The notes under the pieces: generated by a model
The model's database searches: none
Seen by the model: only the letters and a program-made list of their open reading frames with translations
Told to the model about the DNA's origin: nothing
In this document: positions 1 through 12,804 of the stretch, piece after piece
Layout: every line of letters begins with the position of its first letter
How positions within the stretch are numbered: the first letter of the stretch is position 1
Assembly (NCBI GenBank): GCA_019614645.1
Contig: JABWDB010000001.1
Coordinates: 14,611,501 to 14,675,500, forward strand
Direction: 5' to 3'
Source of the DNA: Stratiolaelaps scimitus
Taxonomy: Eukaryota > Arthropoda > Arachnida > Mesostigmata > Laelapidae
DNA: 64,000 nt
Program-made: the position numbers and the translations under genes

Positions 1-2022
1 TCCCATTTCAGTTATTTCTGATTGAATAAGTCGTTTCGTTTGGGAAGTGACTCTCATGTTCTATGGTCATCATCCCCGAGACGGGACCCTCCTAGCTACT
101 CCTGTCCTTCGTTCAATCCCAGTGAGTGCCTATGTATATAATATTTATCCAGTGGCAGTAGCAAGTCATCAGCGATGATGTCGGCAAACCATTAGAAACG
201 GAGGCTTGGCAAACATGTAGGACGCCGGTGTGCGGGCGACATGTGAATCTGTCTGCTGACCAAGCAGTGACCAACGGTGGAGATAGACACGCACACGCGA
301 GGCAAATCGAGAGTTACCGTCCAAGCATCCGCCGGCCTGGCCAGCAACGCTGTTTCAACAGCGAACTCAGCGGACGCATGTATCTAACTCGCTGTTCGTC
401 TACGATTGAGCTTTTTGCCTACGATTTTCTATCGTCGCATATTCTATTGCATTTCGCATTATGCCTAATATTACCGCCGGAGCAGTAACCGCGGTGGCAG
501 CGGCAGCAGCAGCAGCAGCCGCCGACAAGCTGACGAACTCACACAAACGAAGCGAACTACATGCACTCTATGCTCTCTATGATTGAAGCTAGAAGATGGC
601 AGCATGCAAAACGCGAGCCACACTGAGCTGCGACAAACATTCATTTCGTACTCGACTCCCGCTCAAGACCGAGGCAGAGACAGGCCGAGACAATCGTGAA
701 GCGTACTGCTCTCCTCGTCAACACTTACCATGTGGCGAACTTTGGCCATGCTGCTGCTGCTGTTGTTGTTGTTTCGTTGACAGCAATACCGCTTCCTGTG
801 GGGGGGTTCGGCACAGGTTTTGCTGTCGACGATGCCGCCGAGTCGCTGTCCCAAGGGGGGATAGCTTCTGATGCTGCTGTTGTTGCTGCTGCTACGAGCG
901 CTGCTAGGCTTCCGGATGCTCGGAGGTCTGAAATCGTGGGATATGATAATGACGAGTGAGGTGAACTCGGCGGACTTGGTTCAGTTTTGCATTGAGTGCA
1001 AATGCTTTCCGAGCATTGCATGTCGTAGTTCATGCGTTTTACGCCATCAATATGTAGCACTAATAATTAGAAGAAGGATTTTATCATAAAGAAATTATGA
1101 TGAAACACACACACACACACACGGACTTTCAATTAGTCAATCATTCACTCACTCATAATATCATTCGCAGCAACTGGAGCGAGCGCTAAGCGGAGTTCGA
1201 AGAGGCCACCCAAGTTTGCTCTTGCTGAGCGATTGCTTCAACTCTCTCGATATGGTGGCTACACATAGTGCAAAAAGCCTGCCACGGCCAGCTGGAGTAG
1301 TATTCAGCCATCATTCGTCACACGTGTTTGTGCACCGTGATACTCGGAAACTTCACAGACGAACACAGGCACTTATAGACCGCATATGGATCAGTCGAAG
1401 CATAGGACATGCTGTCTGACCCATGGAGTCGAACATATTTACGTATTGCATATACGGATATATACATATATCACACACTGTCAGAGTGTCGAAGGAAGGC
1501 ACAAACACATCCGGCTATGGACACATCGCTATCCGCTATAGTTCGTGGAGATCGGCGGGTGTACAACGCACTGAACCCAGTGGACAGGTCGAACGAATCA
1601 CGGCATGCTGAACATCATCGAACTGTGCTCGGAGCGGTAGCCGTAACGTTACCGACTCGTTCCAACATATAAACAGTGGGAGCACAGCTGAGCTCTGGGC
1701 TGTCCTGAAACGTGTTGGTATAGCGGCAGTGCTGCTGCTGCTGCTGCCATAGGGGTCTTAGCGTGATCTAACGGTGGTGATGTTGCTGCTGCTACTGCGA
1801 TGGTTCAACCACCTGGCCGAGCCACAGCAACAGATGGAGCAGGATCAACGCTAGGAGCAATGGCTGCAGCGGCGGCAGCAGCAAGCGGATTGCACAATAA
1901 CTGAACCCCAGACGCATTGACACAAACGCACACACAGCCACGCGGGATCACACAACCAAGCAAGCAGCCAGATAGGCAGACACACAAACAGCTAACAGTT
2001 ACCACTCGAACCGCAGTTGAGG

Positions 2023-2025
<3 letters not shown>

Positions 2026-2060
<35 letters not shown>
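2026..2060. repeat. (AT)n microsatellite
   Basis: Near-perfect TA dinucleotide run of about 29 bases, then tgtatata. Confidence 0.95.
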
Positions 2061-2061
<1 letters not shown>

Positions 2062-4959
2062 CCGTATAGCTTAATATATGTGGCTAAGTTTGGTTGTAGA
2101 AACCGTACATGCGCACACCGATAATAGTAGTGTAGTGCACTGGCGGTAGGTGCGATATAGTAAGTGATATTTTATATTGGGCCGCATTCGATCTGATGAC
2201 AACGTGATGATAAGCCAACAAACGGCACGCAACGCACAAAACACAGATGCTCACACAAAAGGGACGACAAAGAGAGATAGGGAGAGAGATTGCTGCATAC
2301 ACTACATAGTACTGAACAGTAGACTTCACTCAGACAGCGCGACCCCCTCTTCGAAATAGAGACTATGGCTGCTACCAGCAGCGCCACCACCGCCGTACTA
2401 CTCGCACTGCAACTGCAATTATCATTACAACCACTACGGCTAGCTTCTGTGCTGACCATCATCAGTGGAAACGTGGACACACGGACACAGACAGGCTGAG
2501 AGATACCAACATCGACTGGTCCTTCAAAACTTCTACTGCTGCTGCTGCTGTTCCTACATTGTCCTGCTCTTAGCAGCTATTTCACTCTGGCTCTATTTGA
2601 GCTATGGCGACCCCGCTGTGTGTTGTGTGTTGACTCTGTGAGACTCTGTGTGGACAGTGAGTTTGCACCGTCGTTTGCAGGTTCCGCTTGCGCGCGTCAC
2701 CGCTACAGGGGACAACGTGGTAGCTAGACGAACTGAATGCCCCGATTGAGAGAGACTCACTCATATGCGGTATAAGCAGAAGACGTTGAACGAGGCTGGC
2801 TAGATGACCGGTACGAGGCGATCGGCCTGATCATAATGCTGACAATAATGATAATGACCGACAATAAATACTCGCACAAGACAAAGAAATCGTTGAAATG
2901 ATAATTATTGGTGGTGATGATGATGATTGTGCTGCGTTGGGGACGGTGTTGATGTCAGGAATAAAATTCGCGCAGAATTTCAATTTGGACTCGGGTTGGT
3001 CGTATAGAGGATGAATTCATTAGGACAAGCCAGCGATGCGTAGAATATAAATATGTCTAGCCCGTTTTGGATTTGCAGGAAACTCCCAAAGTTCACCTGT
3101 TCGCTATGTGAAAGCGGGCAGGACATATTGCTCTCTCTCTCGCGCGGACACAAACGCCGAGACACAGACAGTAAGCACAAAGCACCGGGAAGTAGAGGAT
3201 CTATGAGACCTGCAGAGGAACAGACAACGAGCGTGTGTAGGGGAGGGGGGGGGGAGGCAGCTGAAGAGCGAACTCGAAGAAGGAACTCGTAGAACAGATA
3301 CTACACAACGAAATCACGAGCGAACGACTGAGGTGTGTAGGAACAGAACCTCGGCGGAGGGAAGGTAGTTGAAATAGCAACGAGACGAACGGGTAAGTGA
3401 TGCGACACTAGCGGTGATAGCACAGGGCGGAGGTTAACGTTCTCCGAGACTTTTCAGAGCAAGCCTTGGCGAGCCTTGGGGCGAGCGGACCACCGAGCGC
3501 ACATCGGCGGACATCGATGTTCGTAATACTAGATGGGAGCACACTTGTGGACTAACACATGGATAAAATCGACACGATTGTAGATTCATAGATGAATAGT
3601 ATAAATAGATAGAAGATGAGCACAGAGACACCGCGGAACGGCTCAAGAGGACGTCGAATCGATTTGAGTGGTGATGGGCCACCAAGATCTCTATTGGTGA
3701 TGATGATGATGATTCTCACCAGCTGGACAGCGATGTTGAGCGTTCCACCGTCACAGTCGATGGTCGCCGCTGCAGAGGTAGCGGCAATGGCGACGGCTCC
3801 ATAGGTCTCGGTAAACGCAGGTAGATGGACGTCCGGTCAGACCGGCCGACCTGCACACAGACAGACAGACAGCTGCTTTCGCTGCTGCTGCTGTTGCTGA
3901 TGTTGGCGAATTTAGGAAGTGTCTTTCATTCAGGGAGCGAACGAAACGAAGATCTGCTGTACTAGCAGCAGCAGTAGTAGCAGCAGCAGGTGTCTAAATC
4001 AACTGCTGCGGTTGGAGAGAGCAACTGTACCAACCACCACCACCAGCAGCACTTTTGTTGTAGATATCTACGTATCCTGGTTGTCGTTGTCGTTGTTGTT
4101 GTTCGATTGTAGCAGCGGTAATACAGTGTGTTGTCTAGTTGGCCAGAACTATGATTGGCCTATTGGCATTATATCCAGCCATATCGTCGAAGTCTCATTG
4201 ACTAGAGCAGTAGGCGACGGCTACTGCTACTACTACTACCACTATTTTAGGCACCATTGTTGTCCAGTAGTATTGGCACAGCACCTCCATATCCACCATC
4301 ACCACTAACTATACAGCACTATCACCATATGCTGTTGATGCTGTTGCTGCTGCTGCTGCTAATGTTGATGTTGGTGACGGTGGTGGTGTGGTGGTAGCGG
4401 TGATGTCTGTTGTGCTGTGCTGCTGGTGCTGGTGGTGGATGAGTTGCGGCTGCCGTTGTGCAGAGGGGAGGTCGTGGCGGTGGCGCGGAGCTGGCGCTCG
4501 CGGTGATTGTGCTGCTGCTGCTGCTGTTTCGTTGCTGCTGCGGCTGCGGCTGCTGCTGTTGCTGCTGCTGGTTTCTACACAGAGCAGATCGCGCAGCATC
4601 CCTCCTTGCCATACAACCGACGAACCAACCAAGCAGACATCCACCCACCCAGTGCCTGACTGCCGCCCTCCCTGTTCAAACAACCACTACTACAACTACA
4701 GCTACTACTACGACGACGACTTCCACTACTGCGATGTGCGACTACGAGTCTTGTTGCGACTGCCGACCGCCGTCGCCGCTCGAGTGGCAACGGCGCTCGC
4801 TACGGAGGAGAATGCCGTTGCTGCCGCTGGCGCCGCCGCCGCTGCTGCTGCTACAACGGGAACACACGGCGCCGGCTGTCGATGCCGCAGATCAGGAAAG
4901 AAGACGCCAATAGCGACCGCATTAGGAGAAAGAGTCGCTCTGTGTCAACGCGGGCCCCG

Positions 4960-5040
4960 CTGCAGCAGCTGTTGTTGTTGTTGCTGCCGTTGTTGTTGTT
5001 ATTGTTGTTGTTACTGTTGCTGCTGTTGTCGTTGTTAGCG
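4960..5040 (+). repeat. Imperfect (GTT/CTG)n triplet tract
   Basis: About 80 bases of ttg, ctg, gtt and ctg triplets interrupted by single substitutions. It is the densest tract of the triplet-rich domain. It reads as poly-Leu, poly-Cys or poly-Val depending on frame. Confidence 0.8.
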
Positions 5041-6462
5041 CCGCCGTATCGACGAAAACGGCATTCAGTCAGTCAGTGGCAGCCACTTCAGTTCACCGTT
5101 GCTGTTGCTGCTGTCGCCTCCGCCGCTTCAGCTGGTGGGCGCTCGCTCGCTCTGCCACCGGAGCTACGGCAGCTCCAGCGGCAGCAGTGGCTCCGGTGGC
5201 GGCAACCAGCAGCAGCAATTCTCCCTTCTTCCAACTAACCACCACAGCCCCACACCCCATAGCCCTTCCCCCCAACAACGTCTCCTTCCTCTCCCCCGCA
5301 CTCGGCAGGACGAAAGCGGTAGCTGTTGCAGCGTCGCCCCTCCGTTCGTCCACGGGCCCTCGACGCGGAAACGAATATTGCGCTGCTGCCGATGACGCGG
5401 ATGCCTCTGCTGGTGCTGCTCGATGACGAGTATAAGTTGCTGCTGCTGCGGCAGCGACTATAGTTGTAGCTTAGTGAGGTAGAATAGAAATAGTCGATTG
5501 CTGCTGCTGCTGGTGCCTCGCTAGCAGCTGCTGTTGTCCCGTATGCGTCTGCCGCTTGTGGTATTGCGAGCTGGGCCGACTCTGCTAGACCCCGCGAATC
5601 TACCCGCCGCACGAACACAATGTATTTCGCCGCTCAACCGACACCATCGTTCTTGTAAGTAGTTCTCGCCGTGGAAGTCACTGGTCACTAACTGACCACT
5701 CGGTCGGCCAGCGGGCGATGTACGTCGATGAGGCATAGCGGTCCGGCAACGTGGTAGCTAAGTGGACGACAAGTATTGTAGAAGCACTTCTAGACAGCTC
5801 AGAATAGAAGCAAACCTATGCCGCTGGTGGTCATTGGTGGCGCAACTTGTGCATGCTGCAGAGCCGTCGATAACCAGACGACTCTACTATGACGACGACA
5901 ACAACAGCAACAGCAAACGCCACTACGATCTTGCGCTAGCAAACGCGCTGATTCCCTGTTTGGCTGTCGCTTGTAGCAACCTTTGACGGTTGGCTTGAGT
6001 GCACCGGCAAGGAAGCCAACGCCCTATGGAGCGTTGCCGACCTCCGAGCGGGTCGCGACGAACAGCGCCCAGCTGTTCCTTGGCCGGCGCCGCCGCCGCC
6101 ACACGGGTTTCTCGGGTAATCGTTGCAAAACCACCGGCATCTATAACACACCGGTAGCTATGTAGATATAGTAAGTTGGCGCTAGGTGGGAAGGCCACGG
6201 CAGACGGTCAGATGTGATTGTCATGATAGGATTGGATTAGCTGCTGAAACCAGCGGAGGACGCCACCAATAATCGCAACGATAACAACAACGACGACGAC
6301 GACGATGATTACAGCAGCGTTAGAATTAGTGGCTGCGATTGTCTCACGTGCTAACAAGCATCTGTCTATCTGCCAATCTCCTGGAGTCTGCCAGCCTCCT
6401 CTCGTTTACCCGTGCTCGCCTGTTTCGGGTCGTCCCATTCGCCTATGTACGTAGGAGTTACA

Positions 6463-6490
6463 GCGGCGGCGGCGGCGGCGGCGGCAGCAG
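6463..6490 (+). repeat. (GGC)n/(GCA)n triplet tract
   Basis: ggc repeated about seven times, followed by gcagcagc. Opposite-strand frames read poly-Ala. Confidence 0.8.
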
Positions 6491-6748
6491 CTGCCGCAGC
6501 AAGACTCCAGCCGCCTTGGTTTAGTCTGCTGTAGAGATGTGATGGAAACTCGGTCGAGCGCACGGCCTAGGCCACTAAGCACTGACGAATAGTCGATAGA
6601 GGAAACTAAAAACAACCCTGTGTGTGGGAAGTCGAACGGAAACGTGCCGGCTTGGCTGTTCACGGCGTGCTAAGCTTGGCAACAAAATAGACGGGTTGAG
6701 CCAATATAGCAACGCGACAATTTCTACTGCAGCACTCACTGCTCTATT

Positions 6749-6771
6749 GTATATATATATATATATATATA
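6749..6771. repeat. (AT)n microsatellite
   Basis: Perfect TA run of about 22 bases inside the triplet-rich domain. Confidence 0.95.
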
Positions 6772-8629
6772 CGGGTAAACCTCGAGCGGGTTGTTTGCTA
6801 GTTTGCATGGGCGTTGTCATCTTCTACCCAGTTCGCCGTAACCCTCGGTGGGATGCTGTTGCTTCCAGAGCCAGCATCAACGGCGAGTGCAATTCAACAC
6901 CAAACGCAACAGAGGCCACCGCATGCTCTAATTATACTGTCAATCGCCTCTCCTCTCAGCTGCAATGTCGGTATATTGTAACGAGTATATTGAATTCCGC
7001 TTCAGCTTGACGACTTTCCGGCTAGAAGACGCGTACGGCATAGCGTCAGCCCGTCTGTAAACGAAAGCCGCGCGTAGCCGGCGACTGCCCGATAGTTCCA
7101 GGTAATTGTTCCAGTGGCAGGCCTCTCGTGGCTGCCTCCTGTATGCCCCCTTACCCCCGCCCCGGAGTAGTACTAGTTCTCTACGCACAGGAGCCGTTGT
7201 ATCCCCTAGTAGTGGTGTCCTTCTCTACCTACACCTCTGTCACATTCGGCGGCTTCACAGTCGAGCTACAGGAGCAACGGCAAGAGCAGCAGCAGCATCT
7301 ACATATTCCCCGTGGCGTCATCGTCGAAATCGTCGTCGTCAAATCGACAGCCAGCGAACGAACGAACGAGCGAGCGAGCCAGTCAGTCAGCAAGGCAGAC
7401 ATGCAGATAGGGCCAGCTTTAGCTGAAGAAAACGCTGCCACAAGCTGTTGCTACAGCCGTAGCTGCTGCTGCGGACTTGAGTGATCCTGCTGGCAAGCTG
7501 TTCGACTCGTGCTCCAGCAGTCGAAGCGGTCGGTTAGCCGGTCTTGCCGTCACAACCACCACCACCTCCAGCCGCAGTATCACCACCACCACCATTACTG
7601 CCATATACTATATATCGTGTCCCTTTTAGCTCCGGCACGAAGCACACGGTGGAGGGGCAGACCGTGCTCTGTGTTGCAATCAGCCACGACAGAACGGGCC
7701 ACCGAACAACCAACCAACCAACCATCCAACCAAACGAACGCCAGATAGACCGGCTGTGGTAGAATGAAAGAATTCCTTACGAATTTCAGAGTTCCTTGCC
7801 GGGTAGAATACAGGCAGGCAAACAAAATACACACATATATATATATATATAAATTGTATATGAAGCGGCGGTCGCGGCGTTTGTCGATGGCTGGACGGCG
7901 ACCTCGGTGGTGGCGGCGGCGGTTTGAGACAGCAAGCAGTCTGAGCGCTAACGCCATCGCTGCTGCGATGGGCGCTGCGTCACAACGGCAGCGCCGCGCC
8001 GATATGGCCAGCAACAATACAATCGCTTCGTATCGGCGTCGGTGCCACCACCACCATGATCGCTGCTGTTGCTGCAGCTGCAAAGCTATTGACCGATTGT
8101 CTGGCTGACTCCTGTGTGTCTTGCCATCCCGCGTTGCCCGGCTCGGTGTAGCTACGAACTGCTTCTGCTGCTAGGACACAAGCGCTGTTCGAACGAATGG
8201 CCGACAACCTACCTTGAACAACCTACTGGGCCAGCCCGCTACTCAATGAGATGATCGGTGAGAGGCCAGCAAGTCAGCTCGCGCAATAGGCACCACCACC
8301 ACAACCACCACCAGCGGTGGCAGCAGCAGTCGCCGCTGCCGCTGCAGCAGCAGCAGCACATGCCCCCTTTCTCCTGTTGCTGCTGGCTTGGACAGAGCTG
8401 GCGGCCGCGACGGCTTCACTCGAGCGATTCATCGGCGCGGTGTTCACGTCAGCTGTTTTGCGTCACTTGCGAGACTGAACGAGCGACCACACGGGAACAA
8501 GTTATAATGCATTGGGGGGAGCGCAAAAAGCACGATTCAACATACCGCCACTCTCGCGTCATTGCCGTTGGCATTACCGTAGTCGTTGCCGCTGCCGCCA
8601 TCGACATCGCCAGCTAGCTAGCCCGCCAG

Positions 8630-8799
8630 CCAACTACTCGCTGGGTAACAACTGTCCGTATATTTTCGACCCGTCGCAAATCGACTTCTCCTTGAACTGC
8701 TGCTCCACTTCGGCGGTTGCGCCCGCCTCGGCAGCGGTATCGGTGGCGAACCAGCTCATGGCCGCCGCCGCCACCACCGCCAAACCGAGCGACGACGAT
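8630..8799 (+). CDS. Exon-like segment, function unknown
   Basis: Between an acceptor-like tagcccgccag and a donor GTATGT, the frame reads NYSLGNNCPYIFDPSQIDF, then SLNCC and an Ala/Ser/Thr-rich end with SDDD. Third codon positions are clearly GC-biased. The minus strand is also open here with similar bias (MSWFATDTAAEAG and onward to QLLPSE then stop), so the strand is not settled. No family recognised. Confidence 0.22.
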
Positions 8800-9050
8800 G
8801 TATGTAGACGTCGACGTTGGCGCGATCTGGCGTCTGCGATCTAGAGAGCTGCGAATGCTCAAGCAACGCGCGAGGCCAGACCGGTTGTCCAGCGCCGAAG
8901 GAGCAGGCGTTCGCCGCGAAATCAGATGAGACAACGGCAGAGGCAGCTACGGTGGCGACGGCGGCCGCTGGATGGCGCTTCAACATGATGGAAACGACAG
9001 AGTGGTGGCAGCAGCAGCAGCAGCAAGTGGTCGCTTGAAATTCGCAGCAC

Positions 9051-12000
9051 CGTTGCGCGTCAGTCAAGTCATATCACACAGGAGGTCCTCTAGTAGACGA
9101 GCAAAATGAACCGTCGTGGTTGACATCGCTGCGCAGGCGCACGACAGCTCACGGATAGGGGAGAGGGCAGTTAGAAGAGGTCTCGCCAGCATCGCATACG
9201 TAGACAGGTGGGCCGATCAGCGGAACACACAGTGAGGAGAACGAAATATTACAGATCGACCGAAGAATGGATGAATGGATTGATCGAACGGTCCAGCAGT
9301 ATTTGAATGTATTAATATCAGAGATATGCCGCACTTCCCTTGAACTGATTTAGCGTACAGTGGCTGTTACGCCACTCGTTGCCAAGTGTTATAGGGAAGT
9401 GGCTGGCTGATGAAAATGTCCGATGTAAAATGTAACATTATTATTATTATTATAATAGTATATTTAGTATAATGATTGTAACTGCAAACAAGTTAAGCAA
9501 TGATAAATGGTAGCTGCGGATGGCACATGACAATCCGCATCGACTGAACTCTTAGATGTAACGTCAAGTGGCATAATTTCGGTATAATTATTGCTCTTCT
9601 CCTCTTTGACAAGATCGGGTTAGGGGATCCTGAAGACATCATTCAAAATAAAGGTTCTGCTGTCATCCTCTGCCGCACCGTTCATGTTCGTAACATGCGG
9701 AGAAATTTACGAAACGCGTACGTGTCACAACCACGTCCGATTATCATTGATTCTTATCAGAGACCTATAGTTTCGTATATATGTAGCGTTAGTGGATAAC
9801 TTCAGCGGAACAAATGACAAAACCGGGACATTAGTCCATCGACATGTTTGGCCTGAATGTTCAGAAATTATAGCAGCATATCTAAGCCATCGTATATTTG
9901 CCTTAACAAGGTGACCATTAAAAATGTTATATAATAAGTAATACTACTTAAGAGAGCTTAAGCATTGCTAAATTGCAGCTCCTTTAATAATACAATAAAG
10001 CTTTACCTTTACTTCTTATATAGGGCGCATTACTAAACGTTCGTTTATCCTCAAAGAAAACGACTGTTACATTGGAAAGTCTAGCTCGACGGTGCTTCCC
10101 CGTACGAGGCGAGTCGAAGTTGTTCAAAATACGGGGGAGTGACTCGCTCGCAATTCATTGGTTCATCTGCTTGTTCAAAACAAAGATGAATACTTAGAGT
10201 CGTGATTTTGGCATTTAGCCTATGAGAACAATATGCATAGCTCAATCGTATACGCTTTCCATCCCAGCTTCGTTAATATAGAATGGAGAATATATTAAAT
10301 CTCACTTACATTTAACTAACACTAGTCCATTCAAATCAGCGGATACTAGGCAGGTTGGTTTTTGAGTAGCTATAAAAGTAAAAGAAACGACAATGCCACA
10401 TCATTATTCTGTCAGGCTGTGAATTGTCTAGGTGTGAAGGTCTCACTCAAAGTGGCGGAAATTATTCCTGCTGCCGCGCCACCCAACAGCGGCAGTAGAA
10501 GCTAACCACCTTTTTGTAGCATCTATGTATGCTCGCGTCCGCAGATACGAATGAACAAGGCCTTTTTGGTATCAACACAATTGAGGTATAGTATTTGGCC
10601 TGGAGAAAGCGATTTATACGCTAAATGTTATGTATGCAATATTTAATCCCATGTTGTATTAAGTTGTATACACAACCCCATACAACATGAGATTTGCTTC
10701 CGTTCGGCTGTTACAAACGTTGTGCTATCAGACAAAGCGTCCATGGATGCTGCGCCAGTGATTATCAACCACCCCCGGAAGCTGCGAATACTGAAAGCGA
10801 CCAAACTGAGATCGACATGTGAGCGTTTTCGGCCGGCAACAGCTTTACACTATCAATATGGACAATCAATACGGGCAGATTGTCAAGATCTCATGGCAGA
10901 TCGGCATTAGCAACATCCTTAGAGATTAGTTCCTATCAGCTTAATAGTGTATCAGTCATCGGCACCAACTACTATACATGCAAGTCATGAATCGTACACG
11001 CAAGGTCACAGGAATGACGTGGGCTATTATTATGCTAGAGCATATTCTACGTTTGATTCAATTTGTGCAATTGCTTCATATTGTCGAGCGTCTCCCATTG
11101 ACCTATTGCTGTTTACAGCAGGGATGCGCCGACGCACCGCGCTGTGGATACCCTGTTCTTCGTGCGAACTTTATTAGATAGTACGTATCAAGATCTCATT
11201 TTTATTCTAAATGTCAATTGCACGCTATGCACAATAGCTTCAGCAACGATTCAGTCAAGTCTACCTGTCACGGGACCGAGTGCACTACAAAAGTCGACAG
11301 CGGTTATCAAAAGTCTAAATAGCACTTGTGCGCAAAATTAGTTACCATTACACACAGACAATAAATGTGATTCTTGTCGCCGAGAAGCGCTCGTAATGAA
11401 GAACTATACATTACAATACATCCGTTGAATTGCCTTTTGCCAAATCTTTACACGTCTATTGTATATTGATGATATATATTGCCGTAGGCTATAGATGGCG
11501 TACAAAGCACGAAGCCCTTGGTCAGAGCCACTGAATCAAATACATCGAACCGTATTCTTTAGCTTTGCTACGCTCTGTCGACACTTCACTACGACGTGAG
11601 GCTCGTTGTCCTGAAGAACACACCTATGCAAGTTTATTGAGCTATTCCCCCGGACTGCTCTGGCAGACGTCCATCTCAGATGTCCATTTCATATATACGA
11701 ACATTGTATCAGCTGGCCAACTCTTCTTTTTAACGGTGTTGGAGATTCTCTAAACCATACCTCGAGTACACATGTCGTCGCCTGGTAAATGCGGCTCAGT
11801 CATCGCGTTAGATAGTGACACCAGTTTCGTCTGTCGCTGGCCGAAAACTAAACTGTTTTTCGAGCTGACCCTCAGCTGTTCCCCTATCTGACAGGCCTCA
11901 GCTCTTAACCTTTAGGTATTACTATGGGGACCTGTCGGGGCCACCTTTGCTTATTCTCTGCCTTACTCGTACCTGACAAGAATCTTCAGATAAAGAAAAA

Positions 12001-12400
12001 CTAGCTTATCTATAAACGTATTTCTTGAGCTAAAACATAACATTATAACATTCGTCATGTGTGGGGTCCTAACATCTTTGATCCTAGGCAAAATCAATAT
12101 TTGTCTGTATTTGACGAACTCGAAAATAAATTAGTAGAGTCCCCAGCAGGTCTCCCAAGGAGAGCCGAAGTACCCTGAGTCACTCCGATACCTGCCTCCA
12201 ACCTCTCACATTGATGTCAGTCAGACCTGAGTCGCGTTTACACGCGACCAGCTAGAACTATTTACGCAGTCACCTTCGGTCTATGCAATGTGGCATGGCA
12301 ATCGTGGCCAATTCATTGCCAGTTCAATTAGCGACATATTGAAAAGTTGTATGACCCTAATTAGGAATTGTCATTGAGAAATGCAACATCGGGCTCGGAT
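9051..12400. other. Intergenic stretch with no supported gene
   Basis: Composition falls to AT-rich, with an (ATT)n run at 9437-9454. All ORFs are short and look random. Apart from the dispersed repeat at 11855-11996 and a foldback near 10650-10695 (catgttgtat and atacaacatg arms), nothing stands out. Confidence 0.6.
11855..11996 (+). repeat. Diverged dispersed repeat, copy 1 (left of the SLC46-like gene)
   Basis: Shares an ordered series of blocks with 16284-16435: gttttt, agctgac, tgacaggcc, cttaacc, taggt, ggacct, ctttgctt, tacctg, agaat and agataaag, with similar spacing. The order of blocks over about 140 bases is beyond chance, although the copies are diverged. No terminal repeats or coding capacity were seen. 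Confidence 0.55.
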
Positions 12401-12404
12401 GGCG

Positions 12405-12410
12405 TTTATT
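12405..12410 (-). terminator. Candidate polyadenylation signal of the SLC46-like gene
   Basis: AATAAA on the minus strand (tttatt on plus), about 395 bases beyond the stop at 12805. It is the nearest canonical hexamer I found. The assignment is positional only. Confidence 0.35.
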
Positions 12411-12804
12411 CCAAATATTAAAGAGGTATTACACGTTCCCCCAATATGATTCGGTTCGCTCATGTACACTGTGACAAGCATTACGTTCCCGACGTAACCG
12501 ATCCACCCCCTCAAACAATACGCATCCAATCTCATGCGTCTCACACCGGCTGGTTCTACTGCTGTTTTTGTTACCTGTCAGCTTTTTTCATCCATATAAT
12601 TCACTCACTGATTGAATTGAATCTCTGTATAAGTTGTATTATCACACCCATCGTCCATATGTGTATGTTACATAACAGAGCATACGCTTGCTGTGTTCAA
12701 ACTCTATTTTTAATCATTTTATATAGCAGCAAATTTATATATACACACACTTTTCAATAATTCACATAATGGCAGCGTGACATTCGATCCGCTATCCGTG
12801 TCTA

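Larger units (their letters stand above)
1..9050. other. Triplet-repeat-rich, CpG-richer domain without an identifiable gene
   Basis: Short runs of CAG/CTG, GTT, ACC, GAC, CTA and GCC triplets recur every few hundred bases. Clear runs lie near 498-519, 1729-1747, 3880-3905, 4340-4362, 4508-4572, 4970-5035, 6463-6490, 8318-8360 and 9006-9025. Because such runs lack stop codons, several frames are open on both strands and translate to poly-Leu, poly-Ala, poly-Cys or poly-Gln. None looks like a known domain. The domain could be a promoter and 5' UTR region of a large gene, but this is inference. Confidence 0.6.

Noticed and set aside
4388..5038. 216-codon plus-strand ORF in the triplet block
   Set aside because: It translates to runs of Leu, Cys, Ala and Val from GTT/CTG triplets. 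Other frames on both strands are equally open, so openness reflects the repeats.
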